NCBI GenBank assembly: GCA_021813905.1
Contig: JAKAJH010000005.1
Location: 26,852-90,851 of the forward strand
Source: Bacteroidota bacterium
Lineage (GTDB): Bacteria; Bacteroidota; Ignavibacteria; UBA10030
Direction: 5' to 3'
Length of the DNA stretch: 64,000 nucleotides
Shown: one piece after another, positions 1 through 8,223 of the stretch
Position numbering within the stretch: the first letter of the stretch is position 1
Layout: each line of letters opens with the position of its first letter
Made by a program: the position numbers and the translations under genes
Notes under the pieces: model-generated
Database searches by the model: none
Told to the model about the DNA's origin: nothing
The model's input: the letters and a program-made list of their open reading frames with translations, nothing else

Positions 1-401
1 TGCGCCACGACGCCGCGGACCCGCCCCGGCGACGCCAGCGCCGTCGCGAGAGCCAGCATGGCGCCCATGCTGAAGCCGAGCAGATAGATGCGGCCCGCAT
101 CCGCAGGATGGCGCGCGCACAGATCGTCCAGCGTGCCGGTGAGTCGCGCCGCGGCAAGCGCGAACTGCTCGTCATTCAGCATCATGCGCTCGTCCAGATC
201 ACACCAGGTGTATCCGCCGAACGCGAACGGCAACGGAGCCCGCACGCCGGCGATGAGAAAGCGCGGATCGAGCGCCGGGACCAGGCCCAGCAGATCCTGC
301 TCATCGCTTCCCCGCCCGTGCAAAAGGACCAGAAGCGGGTGCGGTTGCGGAAGTGCCGAGCTCAGCGGCGCGAGGCGGACGAAGAGCGGTTCAGGGGGCA
401 T
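1..401 (-). CDS. Phospholipase/carboxylesterase-type alpha/beta hydrolase (3' part outside window)
   Basis: Minus-strand frame from ATG at 401 that stays open to the window edge, so the C-terminal part is missing. The N-terminus carries LLVLLHGRGSDEQDLLGL, the oxyanion-region motif of the YpfH/EstB-type carboxylesterase family. About 90 residues later comes IYLLGFSMGAMLAL, whose GFSMG is the nucleophile elbow (Ser). The catalytic Asp and His would lie outside the window. There is no signal peptide, so a cytosolic esterase acting on short acyl or phospholipid esters is expected. It is divergent from the small frame at 518. Family assignment is firm; the substrate is unknown. Confidence 0.85.
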   Translation of the reverse strand, partial: MPPEPLFVRLAPLSSALPQPHPLLVLLHGRGSDEQDLLGLVPALDPRFLIAGVRAPLPFAFGGYTWCDLDERMMLNDEQFALAAARLTGTLDDLCARHPADAGRIYLLGFSMGAMLALATALASPGRVRGVVA

Positions 402-517
402 AGGCGCGGTCCATACTGGTAATCTCTCCGCGGTGGCACGGGTCGCGGAACCGTCCGCCGGCTCGGACCGTTCATCCCACAGGCACCCAACCACCGGCAA
501 TCCGGAGGACATCGAAA

Positions 518-712
518 ATGTACAGCACGCCACGAGGAATCGCAAGTGCACACCGCCGATACGCTGTCGCCGCGCTGATCGTCATTGCCCTGACAGCAAC
601 GGACGGATGCAAGCAGAGTCCGACGGAACCGGCCGCCGTCGGTGACACGATTCGCATCATCGGCTCCGGCTTCGGCCGGTCGGATCAGTTGCCCGTGCAG
701 TGGCGGTCGTAG
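518..712 (+). CDS. Short lipoprotein-like protein, possibly truncated
   Basis: 64 residues with a good ribosome site (GGAGG about 9 nt upstream of ATG). The N-terminus looks like an export signal: a basic start, the hydrophobic stretch AALIVIAL, then TDGCKQSPTEP, which resembles the mature start of many lipoproteins in this phylum (CxxSPTEP). The residues before the Cys (T-D-G) are not an ideal lipobox. The frame ends inside the 3' end of the convergent bacilliredoxin gene (28-bp overlap). It may therefore be the stump of a longer lipoprotein or a genuine small one. No function can be assigned. Confidence 0.4.
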   Translation: MYSTPRGIASAHRRYAVAALIVIALTATDGCKQSPTEPAAVGDTIRIIGSGFGRSDQLPVQWRS

Positions 713-1107
713 GCGTCCGTCAGCTCCCGCGCGACCTGTTCGACGGAATGGTCCTTGATCTGCGACCGGTGGATCATCGTGACGAGCTTGCCGTCTTTCA
801 TCAGCGCGAATGACGGCGACGACGGGGGCTGACCGGGGAAGTATTGCCGGACCCGGGCGGTCGCCTCGCGGTCGGTGGTGGCAAAAACGGTCACGAGTTT
901 GTCGGGCTTGTTCGGGTGATGGAGGGACTCACGCAGTGCCGGACGCGCCGTGCCGCTGGCGCACCCGCAGGTCGAGTTCACGACCACCAGCATGGTCCCT
1001 TTGGCGTGCGGAATGACCGCATCGACATCGGCCGGCGTGCGCAGTTCCTGTGCGCCGAGCTGAATGATGTCGTTCTTCATCTGCTGAACCAGATCTTCGA
1101 ACTTCAC
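685..1107 (-). CDS. BrxA/BrxB family bacilliredoxin
   Basis: 140 residues starting at a GTG (1105-1107) with an excellent GAGGAGGATC ribosome site directly upstream; an ATG 33 nt earlier has no such site. The signature NSTCGCASG contains Cys47-Gly-Cys49, the CGC redox motif of the YphP/YqiW (DUF1094) family. The family consists of thioredoxin-fold proteins that remove low-molecular-weight thiols such as bacillithiol from protein cysteines. N-terminal FEDLVQQMKND and the length match the family. It lies in the same direction as the two genes at 1156 and 1439, with a 48-nt gap. Whether this host makes bacillithiol cannot be seen here. Confidence 0.9.
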   Translation of the reverse strand: MKFEDLVQQMKNDIIQLGAQELRTPADVDAVIPHAKGTMLVVVNSTCGCASGTARPALRESLHHPNKPDKLVTVFATTDREATARVRQYFPGQPPSSPSFALMKDGKLVTMIHRSQIKDHSVEQVARELTDAYDRHCTGN

Positions 1108-1155
1108 GGGATCCTCCTCTTCACAACTGGCTCTCAGCACTGAAAACGAGACGCG

Positions 1156-1422
1156 TCAGGATTTTGTTCCCCGCCGGTCGGGCGGGTGGAATCCGCGGTA
1201 GGTATCGTAGCGGGAATCGTAGAACAGCAGCTGGAACGTGCTGTCGCGCATCGTGCCGCCGGACGGATACAGATAGAAGACGGCGATGCGGGCCGTGGTG
1301 CGCGAAGACGGACGGTTCAGGTCGTCGGCGTAGAATTTCAGGACGTAGTAGCCGTTGCGGAATTCCGCCGTCTCCAGCTGGGCAAGGACGTTCTCGTGCG
1401 AGAAGATGTGGGGGTCGTTCAT
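1156..1422 (-). CDS. Hypothetical 88-residue protein
   Basis: Starts MNDPHIFSHENVLAQLE and contains a beta-rich central part (NGYYVLKFYADDL, ARIAVFYLYPSGG). No signal peptide or membrane segment. It is not a family I recognise. It is accepted as a gene because it lies 16 nt downstream of the GroES-like gene, points the same way, and fills the space up to the bacilliredoxin, giving a three-gene operon. No clear Shine-Dalgarno sequence precedes the ATG, which fits translation coupled to the upstream gene. Confidence 0.55.
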   Translation of the reverse strand: MNDPHIFSHENVLAQLETAEFRNGYYVLKFYADDLNRPSSRTTARIAVFYLYPSGGTMRDSTFQLLFYDSRYDTYRGFHPPDRRGTKS

Positions 1423-1438
1423 CGACGGCGAACGGGTG

Positions 1439-1834
1439 TTACTGTTCCTTCAGCAGATCGGTGATGGCGCCGCTGGGCCGCAGGATCATGAGGATCGACG
1501 AGTGCGGGACGATCAGATACCTCTCGCCGTCGTATTCCACCTCAATGCCGGCATCGCGCATGAAGATCGCGTAGTCGCCCTCCTCCGCCTGCAGGGGCAG
1601 GTATTTGACGGGCTCGCGCGGCGTGGTGGACCATGATTCCTGATCCATGTACTGCGGGTTCGGCACGGCGTATCCCGGCCCCACCCGGATCACGTACCCG
1701 CTTTGCACCTTGTCCTTTTCCTTCACTCCCGGCGGCAGGTACAGCCCGTGGGTCGTGCGATCCGCGTCCTTGTCGGGTGCGATCAGCACTTTATCCCCCA
1801 CCAGAATGATCTTCTTCCGGGAATTCAGATCCAT
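1439..1834 (-). CDS. GroES-like co-chaperonin family protein
   Basis: 131 residues from ATG 1834, preceded by a GAGGAGCG ribosome site. IILVGDKVLIAPDKDADRT, then GLYLPPGVKEKDKVQSG and VIRVGPGY follow the GroES (Cpn10) plan: first strand, mobile-loop region, then the V-x-x-VGxG turn. The end (EEGDYAIFMRDAGIEVEYDG, YLIVPHSSILMILR) corresponds to the C-terminal GroES strands. It is longer than canonical GroES (about 95 residues) because of an insert around residues 58-82 and an extra tail. No groEL lies nearby. It may be a specialised GroES paralogue rather than the main co-chaperonin. Confidence 0.8.
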   Translation of the reverse strand: MDLNSRKKIILVGDKVLIAPDKDADRTTHGLYLPPGVKEKDKVQSGYVIRVGPGYAVPNPQYMDQESWSTTPREPVKYLPLQAEEGDYAIFMRDAGIEVEYDGERYLIVPHSSILMILRPSGAITDLLKEQ

Positions 1835-1963
1835 CGTCAGCGCTCCTCGTCCTCGCATGCAAGATAGAGACATTTGCCGTGCGGTGCAACGCGAACGCAT
1901 CCGCGCGTTGACGGTGCCGAGCTTTTTCCCTATGTTATCGCACACTGTTGAAAGGATCCCTCG

Positions 1964-2875
1964 ATGCGCCGCGTCGTTTGCTCGCTGTTCGCCCTTTCCC
2001 TTCTTGCGCTGCCGTTGAGCGCTCAACGTCATGATCCGGATCTGCAGGCGGGTCTGGATTCGCTTGCGGCGGGGTTTCACGGCTCGGCCGGCATCTTTGT
2101 GCAGCATCTGAAACGTGATGTCGTTGCATCCGTCAACGCCGATTCTCTGTTCCCGACCGCAAGCATGATCAAGGTCCCGATCATGCTGACGCTCTTCGAC
2201 CGCATTGCGCGCGGCGAGCTGAAGTACGACGAGACGATGGTCTTTCGCGACTCGCTCCGCTATGACGACGGGATCGTCGGCAGTTTCCGCGACAGCACGC
2301 GCATCCCGGTCAGCGAGCTCGTGACGCTCATGATCTGTTTCAGCGACAATACCGCGGCCCTCTGGCTGCAGCAGCTGGCGGGAACCGGCACGCGCATCAA
2401 CGAGTGGCTGGAGACGAACGGCTTTCATCAGACGCGGATGAACTCCCGCACGCCGGGACGGCAGGCGATCTGGGAAGTGTACGGCTGGGGGATGACGACG
2501 CCGCGGGAAATGGCGACACTGCTGACACGGATCAACGAAGGGACCGCCGTTTCACCCGCCGCGGGCCAGGAGATGCAACGCGTGCTGGGCACGATCTATT
2601 GGCGGGACGAAGCGCTCTCCCAAATCCCTCCCTGGGTCTCGACGATGTCCAAGCAGGGAGCGGTGGATGAATCGCGCTCCGAGGTGGTGCTGGTGCATGC
2701 GCCGTCGGGGGATTACGTCTTCAGCGTGATCACCGCGCATCAGCAGGACACGAGCTGGACGCCCGGAAACGAGGGATACCGGCTGATCCGGGGTGTTTCG
2801 CGCTACCTGTGGCAGACGTTCGAGCCGTCGGCCCCGTGGTCACCGGTCCCTGATCAGGGGATGTGGCTGAAGTGA
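1964..2875 (+). CDS. Secreted class-A-beta-lactamase-like serine hydrolase
   Basis: 303 residues with a signal peptide (about 1-20, cleavage after LSA). Penicillin-recognising motifs are present: Ser67-Met-Ile-Lys70 (SxxK), Ser127-Asp128-Asn129 (SDN), and Lys230-Gln-Gly in place of the usual KTG. The fold therefore matches the beta-lactamase2 (PF13354) family. The omega-loop Glu of true class A beta-lactamases (ExxxN before the TTP segment) is not visible: the TTP segment is preceded by WEVYGWGM. A peptidoglycan DD-peptidase/esterase or uncharacterised hydrolase is thus more likely than antibiotic resistance. It is a monocistronic-looking gene with a promoter region from 1835 to 1963. Confidence 0.85.
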   Translation: MRRVVCSLFALSLLALPLSAQRHDPDLQAGLDSLAAGFHGSAGIFVQHLKRDVVASVNADSLFPTASMIKVPIMLTLFDRIARGELKYDETMVFRDSLRYDDGIVGSFRDSTRIPVSELVTLMICFSDNTAALWLQQLAGTGTRINEWLETNGFHQTRMNSRTPGRQAIWEVYGWGMTTPREMATLLTRINEGTAVSPAAGQEMQRVLGTIYWRDEALSQIPPWVSTMSKQGAVDESRSEVVLVHAPSGDYVFSVITAHQQDTSWTPGNEGYRLIRGVSRYLWQTFEPSAPWSPVPDQGMWLK

Positions 2876-3034
2876 TGCGGCAGAGGGGACGGATCCTGCA
2901 TTTGAGGGGCAATTCAAAATTTGAGATGAGAAGGGCAAAAGGGAGTATCATGAGCGAAACCCTCACTCTTCTCATCTTTCCCTTCTCTCGTCTTGAATGA
3001 ACAGTCCGCGGACGAAGAAACGTCACTTCCTCGG

Positions 3035-3139
3035 GGAACAGTTCAAACATCAATATGAAAGAGTCAACGGGGGTCGTTCCGGGAGACTCTCTCCCATGAT
3101 TGACTGTTCCTTTTTCATTTCGACTATTGAACTGTTTCC
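3035..3139. repeat. Long imperfect inverted repeat between convergent genes
   Basis: The left arm begins GGAACAGTTCAA (3035-3046) and continues through ATGAAA and GAGTCAA. The right arm reads the same elements in reverse complement (TTGACTGTTCC ... TTTCAT ... TTGAACTGTTTCC) up to 3139. A smaller perfect hairpin, GGGAGA-ctc-TCTCCC (3081-3095), sits near the apex. The structure reaches the stop codon of the tricorn-like gene and could act as a terminator or mRNA 3'-end protector. The core AACAGTTCAAA also occurs at 59439, suggesting a dispersed element. Confidence 0.5.
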
Positions 3140-6100
3140 TATCTTCCTTCCACCGCCTTGAAGGGATACTTCGGAGGCGGAGGAGTCTCGACCGGCTTCA
3201 GCTTGATCTGTTGCTGCAGATAGTCGATCGCCGCGTCCAGCTGAGCATCCGATCCGCCGTACGTCGCATGCGGCAGATTGTCCACAATGATGTCGGGATC
3301 GACGCCGTGGCCTTCGATGAGCCACTGTCCGTCCGGACCGTAGACGCCGGTTTCCGCCGCTGAGGCGATTCCGCGGTCCACCAGGAAATTGCTGAAGGAC
3401 AGCCAGATCTCGCCGCCCCATGTGCGCGTACCGATCACCTTTCCGAGGCCCAGCCGTTTGAATCCTTCCGTGAAGGCCTCGCCGTCCGACGCCGTGAACG
3501 CATCGCACAGCACCACCACGTGGCCGCGGAAGGCGTACTGCATGTTCCAGGTCGGATGGCCGACGCGTCCCTTCCAGTAGAACCACGCTTTGCGCAGCAG
3601 TTTCTCGAGGATCCAGCTGTCGATGTTCCCGCCGCGGTTGTGGCGCACATCCACGATCAGTCCCTGCCGGTTGAAGACCGGATAGAAATTCTCCACCCAC
3701 GACGTGTAGTCGCCGCCGCCCATTGCGCGCAGGTGTACATAGCCGATCTCGCCCTTGCCTTTCGACTCCACCTCCATCCGCCGCGAATACTCCCAGTCGT
3801 CGTAGCGCAGGTTCCGTGCCGTGCCGGCGCTGATCGGCTTCACGATCACTTCCGACGAGGCGGATGCACCCGATCGTCGCACCTTCAGCAGCACCTGCTC
3901 GTTCGTCTGATTGCGCAGGAGCAGATCGGCGGACGGGACGGAAAGCGTGGGTGTGCCGTTGATCGCTTCGATCACGTCTCCGTCGTGCAGGTTAATGCCC
4001 GGCCGCGCCAACGGGGAGCGTTCGTCGATGTTGTCGGGTTCGGACCGGTAGATGTGCACGATCCGGTAGCCGCCGGCCTTCTCATCGCGGGCAAGCATGG
4101 CTCCCAGCGAAGCGAGCTCGATCGGATCCTGGCCGCGGCGAACATCCCCGCCGACCACGAAGGTGTGCAGGGCGGAGAGTTCGCTCACCACATCCGCGAT
4201 GAGGTCGTTCAGCTCATCCCGATCCGTCACCCGATCGACCAGCGGAAGGTGCCGGTTCAGGATCTCTTTATAGTCCACGCCGTGGAGGTGCGGATCGTAG
4301 AAGTAGTCGCGCTCCAACCGCCACGCTTCCTTGAACATCTGACGCCACTCAATGCGCGGGTCGACGGTGAACTTCCACGCGCTCAGGTTGACTTTTGCTC
4401 CGCCAAGGTCGGACGGCGCCGAGGCCCCGGCGTCGAAGACGTAGAAGTCCTGGCCTTTCTGGACCATCAGTTTCTTTCCATCCGGTGTCAGGCGGTACGT
4501 CCGCACATCCTCCATCACCGTTTTGGTTGTGATCTCCTTGTTCTTGATCTCGAGCGCGCCGAGCTTGACTTTCGAATCCGTCCCGACGGGCCGTTCGAGC
4601 CAGAAGAGGTACTTCTCGTTCATGGTCAGAGCGCGATAGTTGCCCGCAGCCACCGGCACTTCATACACGCGCTCCCCGATGCGGTTGAGATCGATCGTCA
4701 CGCTGACCGACTTGTTCTCGTTCTTCTTCTCCTTGTCCTCCCCTTTTCCTTTTTCCTTTTCACTCTTTCCCTGCTTTTCCGCCATCAGTTCATCATTCGG
4801 CGCGAACGGGAAGCGCAGATCGGGCGTCAGCGCCATCGCGTAGATCTTCGTCGTCCGGTCGAAGAACGGCTCCGGCTGACGGGCTCCCCACGGTGAGCTA
4901 ACGAGCGATTCGAACTGCCGGTCCGACAAAAAGTACATCCACTTCCCGTCCGGGCTCCAGACGGGGTTGTCGCTGTCGACCCGATCGTCCGTGACGTATG
5001 TATTCGTGTTGTCCTTGATGCTGTAGATCGCGATGCGGGAGAAGTCGTTGGCAACTCCGATGCTGTACGCGAGCCACTTGCTGTCCGGGGACCAGGCGAG
5101 GTTGTCCGGCGGACCCGATTCGGATGTCGCCACCAGCACGGCTTTGCCCGTCGCGACATTGTGGATCCAGAGTTTGTTGTTCTTGTCGTTCGAGGCGATC
5201 CAGGCGCCGTCCGGGGACGGAATGCCGTCGTAGCGGAAGATCGTGCCGTCTTTGCTGATTTGCGACGCCGACCCGATGCCGTTCGCGGGGATCTTCCAGA
5301 ATTCCAGCTCGCCGCTTTCGTCGGACAGCGTCAGCAGTGATTTTCCGTCGGGCATGAATTGCGCGTTCCGGTAGCGCACGTTGTCGTCCGAGGTCGCGCG
5401 CACAAAGCGCCCCTGCTGTGCCGGCGCCACGAATACCTGCCCGCGGGCGGTCAGCACGATCCGGTCGCCGTCGGGCGACACGTTCACCGACGTGAGATAG
5501 TCCATCGGCTTCGTCACCCACTTCTCACGCATCTGGTCGAAGTCGGACGAGAGCGTGATCGGCACGAGTTTGTCGGTGGATGCTGCGATGTCATACACGT
5601 GGATGTCCGCACCGATCTGGTACGCAATGCGCCCATTGTCGAGCGACGGGGATTTGACGTCGAAGCCTTTGTGGAACGTCAGCTGGCGGAGGTCCTTGCC
5701 CTGCGGATCCATGGACCAGAGATTCATGGTGCTGTCGCGATCGGTCACAAAGTAGATGCGGCCGTTCCACCACATCGGATTCTTGCTTGTGCCCGGGAAG
5801 TCGGCGGTCAGCGGCACCGCTTCCGGCGCACCGGTGTCGTACATCCAGATGTTCTGCGCGGTGCCTCCCTGGTAGCGTTTCGTGTGACTTCCCTGGAACG
5901 GATAGCGCGTGAAGCACAACTGCTTTTGCGAGGGATCATAGCTGCCGTCGCTGGCCTGACTGAGCGGAATGAGTTCGGAGGAATTCGTGGACAGATTGAA
6001 GGTCGCGAGCTGTGCGTCCGGAAGCGTCGAATAGTGCCCGGTCGCGTAGAGGATTCGTCCGTCCGGTGTCCATCCGACCACCGTGGTGTTCTCACCTTCG

Positions 6101-6408
6101 AACGTGCGGCGGACCGGGAGGCCGCCGTCGGACGGCATGGTGTACACCTCCCGCGGGCCTTCGTACGATGCGGAGAACGCGATCGTTTTTCCGTCCGGAG
6201 ATATCGCGGCATTCGATTCCACGCCGGGAGCCGACGTCAACCGACGCGCCACGCCCCCCTGGGCGTTGACGATCCACAGATCGCCTTCCGCCGTGAAGAC
6301 GATCCGGTCACCGTGGATTGCCGGAAAGCGATAGTAGCCGGGCTCCGCGGCCAGAATGGTGCCGGTGATGAGCAAGAGCAGCGACGCGACAACGCGGATG
6401 GACTTCAT
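3139..6408 (-). CDS. Tricorn-like S41 serine peptidase, exported
   Basis: 1089 residues with a signal peptide (about 1-20). Residues 23 to about 600 are WD40/TolB-like beta-propeller repeats with many SPDGKxIAF-type strands, as in the two propellers of tricorn protease. A Lys/Glu-rich charged linker follows (about 540-570). His748 (SALH), Ser974-Asp975 (TASDGEAF) and Glu1032 (IEGHGVDPD) match the tricorn catalytic set, with a PDZ-like segment between (DGDVIEAINGTPTL). The length matches the family. It should degrade peptides in the periplasm. It is convergent with the serine hydrolase and has a ribosome site AAGGAGATCC before ATG. Confidence 0.92.
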   Translation of the reverse strand: MKSIRVVASLLLLITGTILAAEPGYYRFPAIHGDRIVFTAEGDLWIVNAQGGVARRLTSAPGVESNAAISPDGKTIAFSASYEGPREVYTMPSDGGLPVRRTFEGENTTVVGWTPDGRILYATGHYSTLPDAQLATFNLSTNSSELIPLSQASDGSYDPSQKQLCFTRYPFQGSHTKRYQGGTAQNIWMYDTGAPEAVPLTADFPGTSKNPMWWNGRIYFVTDRDSTMNLWSMDPQGKDLRQLTFHKGFDVKSPSLDNGRIAYQIGADIHVYDIAASTDKLVPITLSSDFDQMREKWVTKPMDYLTSVNVSPDGDRIVLTARGQVFVAPAQQGRFVRATSDDNVRYRNAQFMPDGKSLLTLSDESGELEFWKIPANGIGSASQISKDGTIFRYDGIPSPDGAWIASNDKNNKLWIHNVATGKAVLVATSESGPPDNLAWSPDSKWLAYSIGVANDFSRIAIYSIKDNTNTYVTDDRVDSDNPVWSPDGKWMYFLSDRQFESLVSSPWGARQPEPFFDRTTKIYAMALTPDLRFPFAPNDELMAEKQGKSEKEKGKGEDKEKKNENKSVSVTIDLNRIGERVYEVPVAAGNYRALTMNEKYLFWLERPVGTDSKVKLGALEIKNKEITTKTVMEDVRTYRLTPDGKKLMVQKGQDFYVFDAGASAPSDLGGAKVNLSAWKFTVDPRIEWRQMFKEAWRLERDYFYDPHLHGVDYKEILNRHLPLVDRVTDRDELNDLIADVVSELSALHTFVVGGDVRRGQDPIELASLGAMLARDEKAGGYRIVHIYRSEPDNIDERSPLARPGINLHDGDVIEAINGTPTLSVPSADLLLRNQTNEQVLLKVRRSGASASSEVIVKPISAGTARNLRYDDWEYSRRMEVESKGKGEIGYVHLRAMGGGDYTSWVENFYPVFNRQGLIVDVRHNRGGNIDSWILEKLLRKAWFYWKGRVGHPTWNMQYAFRGHVVVLCDAFTASDGEAFTEGFKRLGLGKVIGTRTWGGEIWLSFSNFLVDRGIASAAETGVYGPDGQWLIEGHGVDPDIIVDNLPHATYGGSDAQLDAAIDYLQQQIKLKPVETPPPPKYPFKAVEGR

Positions 6409-6485
6409 GCGGATCTCCTTGGGCGCAATAGATGGGAGACAAGGTAGTAAGACGAGGGGCGAAGGGCAACTGCGGTGAAGTTCGA

Positions 6486-6535
6486 GGGACCAAATCCGAC
6501 ATCCGAAGGAATTGCGAAAGTCGAAGCACGAAACA
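6486..6535. repeat. Dispersed A/T-rich intergenic repeat, copy 1
   Basis: Core reads GACCAAATCCGA, then CCGAAGGAATT, then TCGAAGCACGAAA. The same ordered blocks recur at 7854-7910 and, inverted, at 8224-8275. It lies in the gap between the tricorn-like gene and the metallophosphoesterase and has no coding potential. Confidence 0.45.
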
Positions 6536-6580
6536 TACGATTCAGATGCGTTCTCCGTTTCGGATGTCGAGTCTATTCTC

Positions 6581-7783
6581 TTACGCGATCTTCGCGATCT
6601 CCGTCGCCAGCGTGACCACCGTGATCTCGGACCGTGCCCCGACGCGGACGGGCGGACCCCAGTAGCCGGTTCCCTTGCTTACATAGATCCACGTGCCACG
6701 GTGGTTGTGCAAACCGCGAATGTACGGCTGTCCCAGTGTTGCCAGGAGGTTCCACGGAATGAACTGCCCGCCATGCGTGTGACCGGTGAGCATCACGTCC
6801 ACGCCGAGGTCCGCGGTCTGCTCGAGCGTGCGCGGCTGGTGCGCCAACAGAATGCGCGGCATGTTGCCCGGAGCTCCCTCGAGCGCCTTTGCGGGATCGG
6901 AGCGGTGACTCGGGAGGAACTGTCCGCCCGTATAGTCGGTGACGCCGGCAAGGACGAATGCGTCGTCTCCGCGCTCGATCAGAACATGTTCGTTGAGCAG
7001 CACCGCGTACCCGAGCCGCCGAGCCTCCTCGACCCATTGTTCCACGCCGGAGTAATATTCATGATTCCCCGTCACAAAGAACTTTCCATGCGGAGCGTCG
7101 AGTTGTCCGAGCGGCTCGACATCGTTGCGCAGTTGCGCGACCGATCCATCCACCATGTCGCCCGTGAACGCGATCAGATCGGCCTGGAGGCCTTTTGCTT
7201 CATCCACCACCGACTCGATCCAGTCACGGTGGATCGTCAACCCTGCATGCACGTCGGTGATTTGTACGATGCGAAATCCGTCGAATGCCGCGGGCAGATT
7301 CCGCACCGGGAGCGTCATGCGGACAACGTCCGGCCGCTTGCGCGCTTCATAAACGCCGTAGCCGGTCAGCGCGCCCGCCGCGCCCATCACGCCCAAATTC
7401 GCCGCCTGTATCAGAAATCGGCGGCGCGCCGGATCCGCGGGCGGATCAGCGGCCGGCCGGACACGCACCGGAAGGCGTTTCATCAGTCCGAATCCAAGCG
7501 CGAGTACATCCCGCACAACCAGCAGTGTTACGGTCAGCGACAGGAATCCGAGCGCAATAAAGGCGACCCACGCGAGCGGGATTGTCCACGCGCCCCCGCG
7601 TCGGATGAGCACCATTGCGACAATGGGGAGTATCATCACCAGCGCCAAGGTGATTCGGGCGGCGATCCGGCCAACCTTTGGCAGTTGAAACGGTGTGATC
7701 AGCCGCCGGCTGACGTAGAAAATCCCGCCGCCGAGAAGGACGAGAGCGATCAATGGCCAGAGAAAAGTCATACGCTGTTCCAA
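6581..7783 (-). CDS. Membrane-anchored metallophosphoesterase (YkuE-like)
   Basis: 400 residues. The first ~110 residues hold about three or four hydrophobic segments. A twin-arginine-like stretch ARRRFLIQAANLGVMGAA precedes the enzyme domain. All calcineurin-like metal motifs are present: ITDVHAG (DxH), FTGDMVDG (GDxxD), VTGNHEYYSG (GNHE), LLAHQPR and LTGHTHGGQ (GHxH). The catalytic domain is expected on the periplasmic face. Relatives act on phospholipid or UDP-sugar-type phosphoesters, but the substrate cannot be inferred. It stands alone between repeat-rich gaps. Confidence 0.92.
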   Translation of the reverse strand: MEQRMTFLWPLIALVLLGGGIFYVSRRLITPFQLPKVGRIAARITLALVMILPIVAMVLIRRGGAWTIPLAWVAFIALGFLSLTVTLLVVRDVLALGFGLMKRLPVRVRPAADPPADPARRRFLIQAANLGVMGAAGALTGYGVYEARKRPDVVRMTLPVRNLPAAFDGFRIVQITDVHAGLTIHRDWIESVVDEAKGLQADLIAFTGDMVDGSVAQLRNDVEPLGQLDAPHGKFFVTGNHEYYSGVEQWVEEARRLGYAVLLNEHVLIERGDDAFVLAGVTDYTGGQFLPSHRSDPAKALEGAPGNMPRILLAHQPRTLEQTADLGVDVMLTGHTHGGQFIPWNLLATLGQPYIRGLHNHRGTWIYVSKGTGYWGPPVRVGARSEITVVTLATEIAKIA

Positions 7784-7853
7784 TACGATTGCACAGGGAG
7801 ATCGGGCATCAGCGCTCCGATTTCATCTTCGCTCGCCTGACGCAATGGAATGA

Positions 7854-7910
7854 GAAATCCGAAGGACCAAATCCGAAACTCGAACGAATCTCGAGGCACG
7901 AATTCCCAAA
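7854..7910. repeat. Dispersed A/T-rich intergenic repeat, copy 2
   Basis: Contains GAAGGACCAAATCCGAAA, then TCGAACGAATCTCGAGGCACGAATT, in the same order as copy 1. It immediately follows the point where the RAYT-like reading frame loses homology, so the repeat has probably replaced the rest of that gene. Confidence 0.45.
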
Positions 7911-7956
7911 CAGGCGCATCAATTGTCCCTCCGCGTGCGCGCTTCGTATTTCGATC

Positions 7957-8064
7957 TTCTTCGGCAAGACCGGGATAAGAGAACCGGGGAAGCCAGCCCA
8001 CGACGGTACACGTGATAAAATACCATGATCCATCCTCGACGAATCGGTATCGATCTCGAGCCAT
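7957..8064 (-). pseudogene. REP-associated tyrosine transposase (RAYT, Y1_Tnp) N-terminal remnant
   Basis: From ATG 8064 the frame reads MARDRYRFVEDGSWYFITC, TVVGWLPRFSYPG. This is the conserved N-terminus of RAYT/IS200-like Y1 transposases (usual form: RYRFYEDG-x-YFVT-x-x-VVGWLPVF). After about 36 residues the similarity stops and the frame continues into the dispersed repeat. The HUH His motif and catalytic Tyr are absent, so the gene is dead. A perfect hairpin typical of RAYT-linked repeats lies 36 bp upstream. Confidence 0.75.
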
Positions 8065-8100
8065 GTCGTTCCCCCTTCTGCGGACATGTGGAACAGTGAA

Positions 8101-8125
8101 CGCTCCCAAACGGAGTTTGGGAGCG
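8101..8125. repeat. REP-like perfect hairpin upstream of the RAYT remnant
   Basis: CGCTCCCAAAC - gga - GTTTGGGAGCG: an 11-bp perfect stem with a 3-nt loop, located just upstream of the RAYT start codon. REP palindromes flanking RAYT genes are mobilised by these transposases, so this is probably the cognate repeat. Confidence 0.65.
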
Positions 8126-8223
8126 AGATTACACGGTGACCATGGTAGCAGATTCGATTCAGAGATGCAACGGGGGGAACTTCGAATGACGGAAGAACCA
8201 ATCTACCGGGCACTGCGTCCTTT

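Noticed and set aside
1964..2875. Annotation of the serine hydrolase as an antibiotic-resistance beta-lactamase
   Set aside because: The omega-loop Glu needed for deacylation is not visible and the KTG motif is changed, so only the fold can be claimed.
4700..4790. Lys/Glu-rich stretch in the tricorn-like protein whose DNA resembles the A/T-rich intergenic repeats
   Set aside because: It keeps the reading frame and lies at an inter-domain linker, where charged low-complexity sequence is usual; an inserted repeat is not needed to explain it.
3520..4896. A 458-codon plus-strand frame opposite the tricorn-like gene
   Set aside because: Antisense shadow; the minus strand has the full set of tricorn catalytic residues and a signal peptide.
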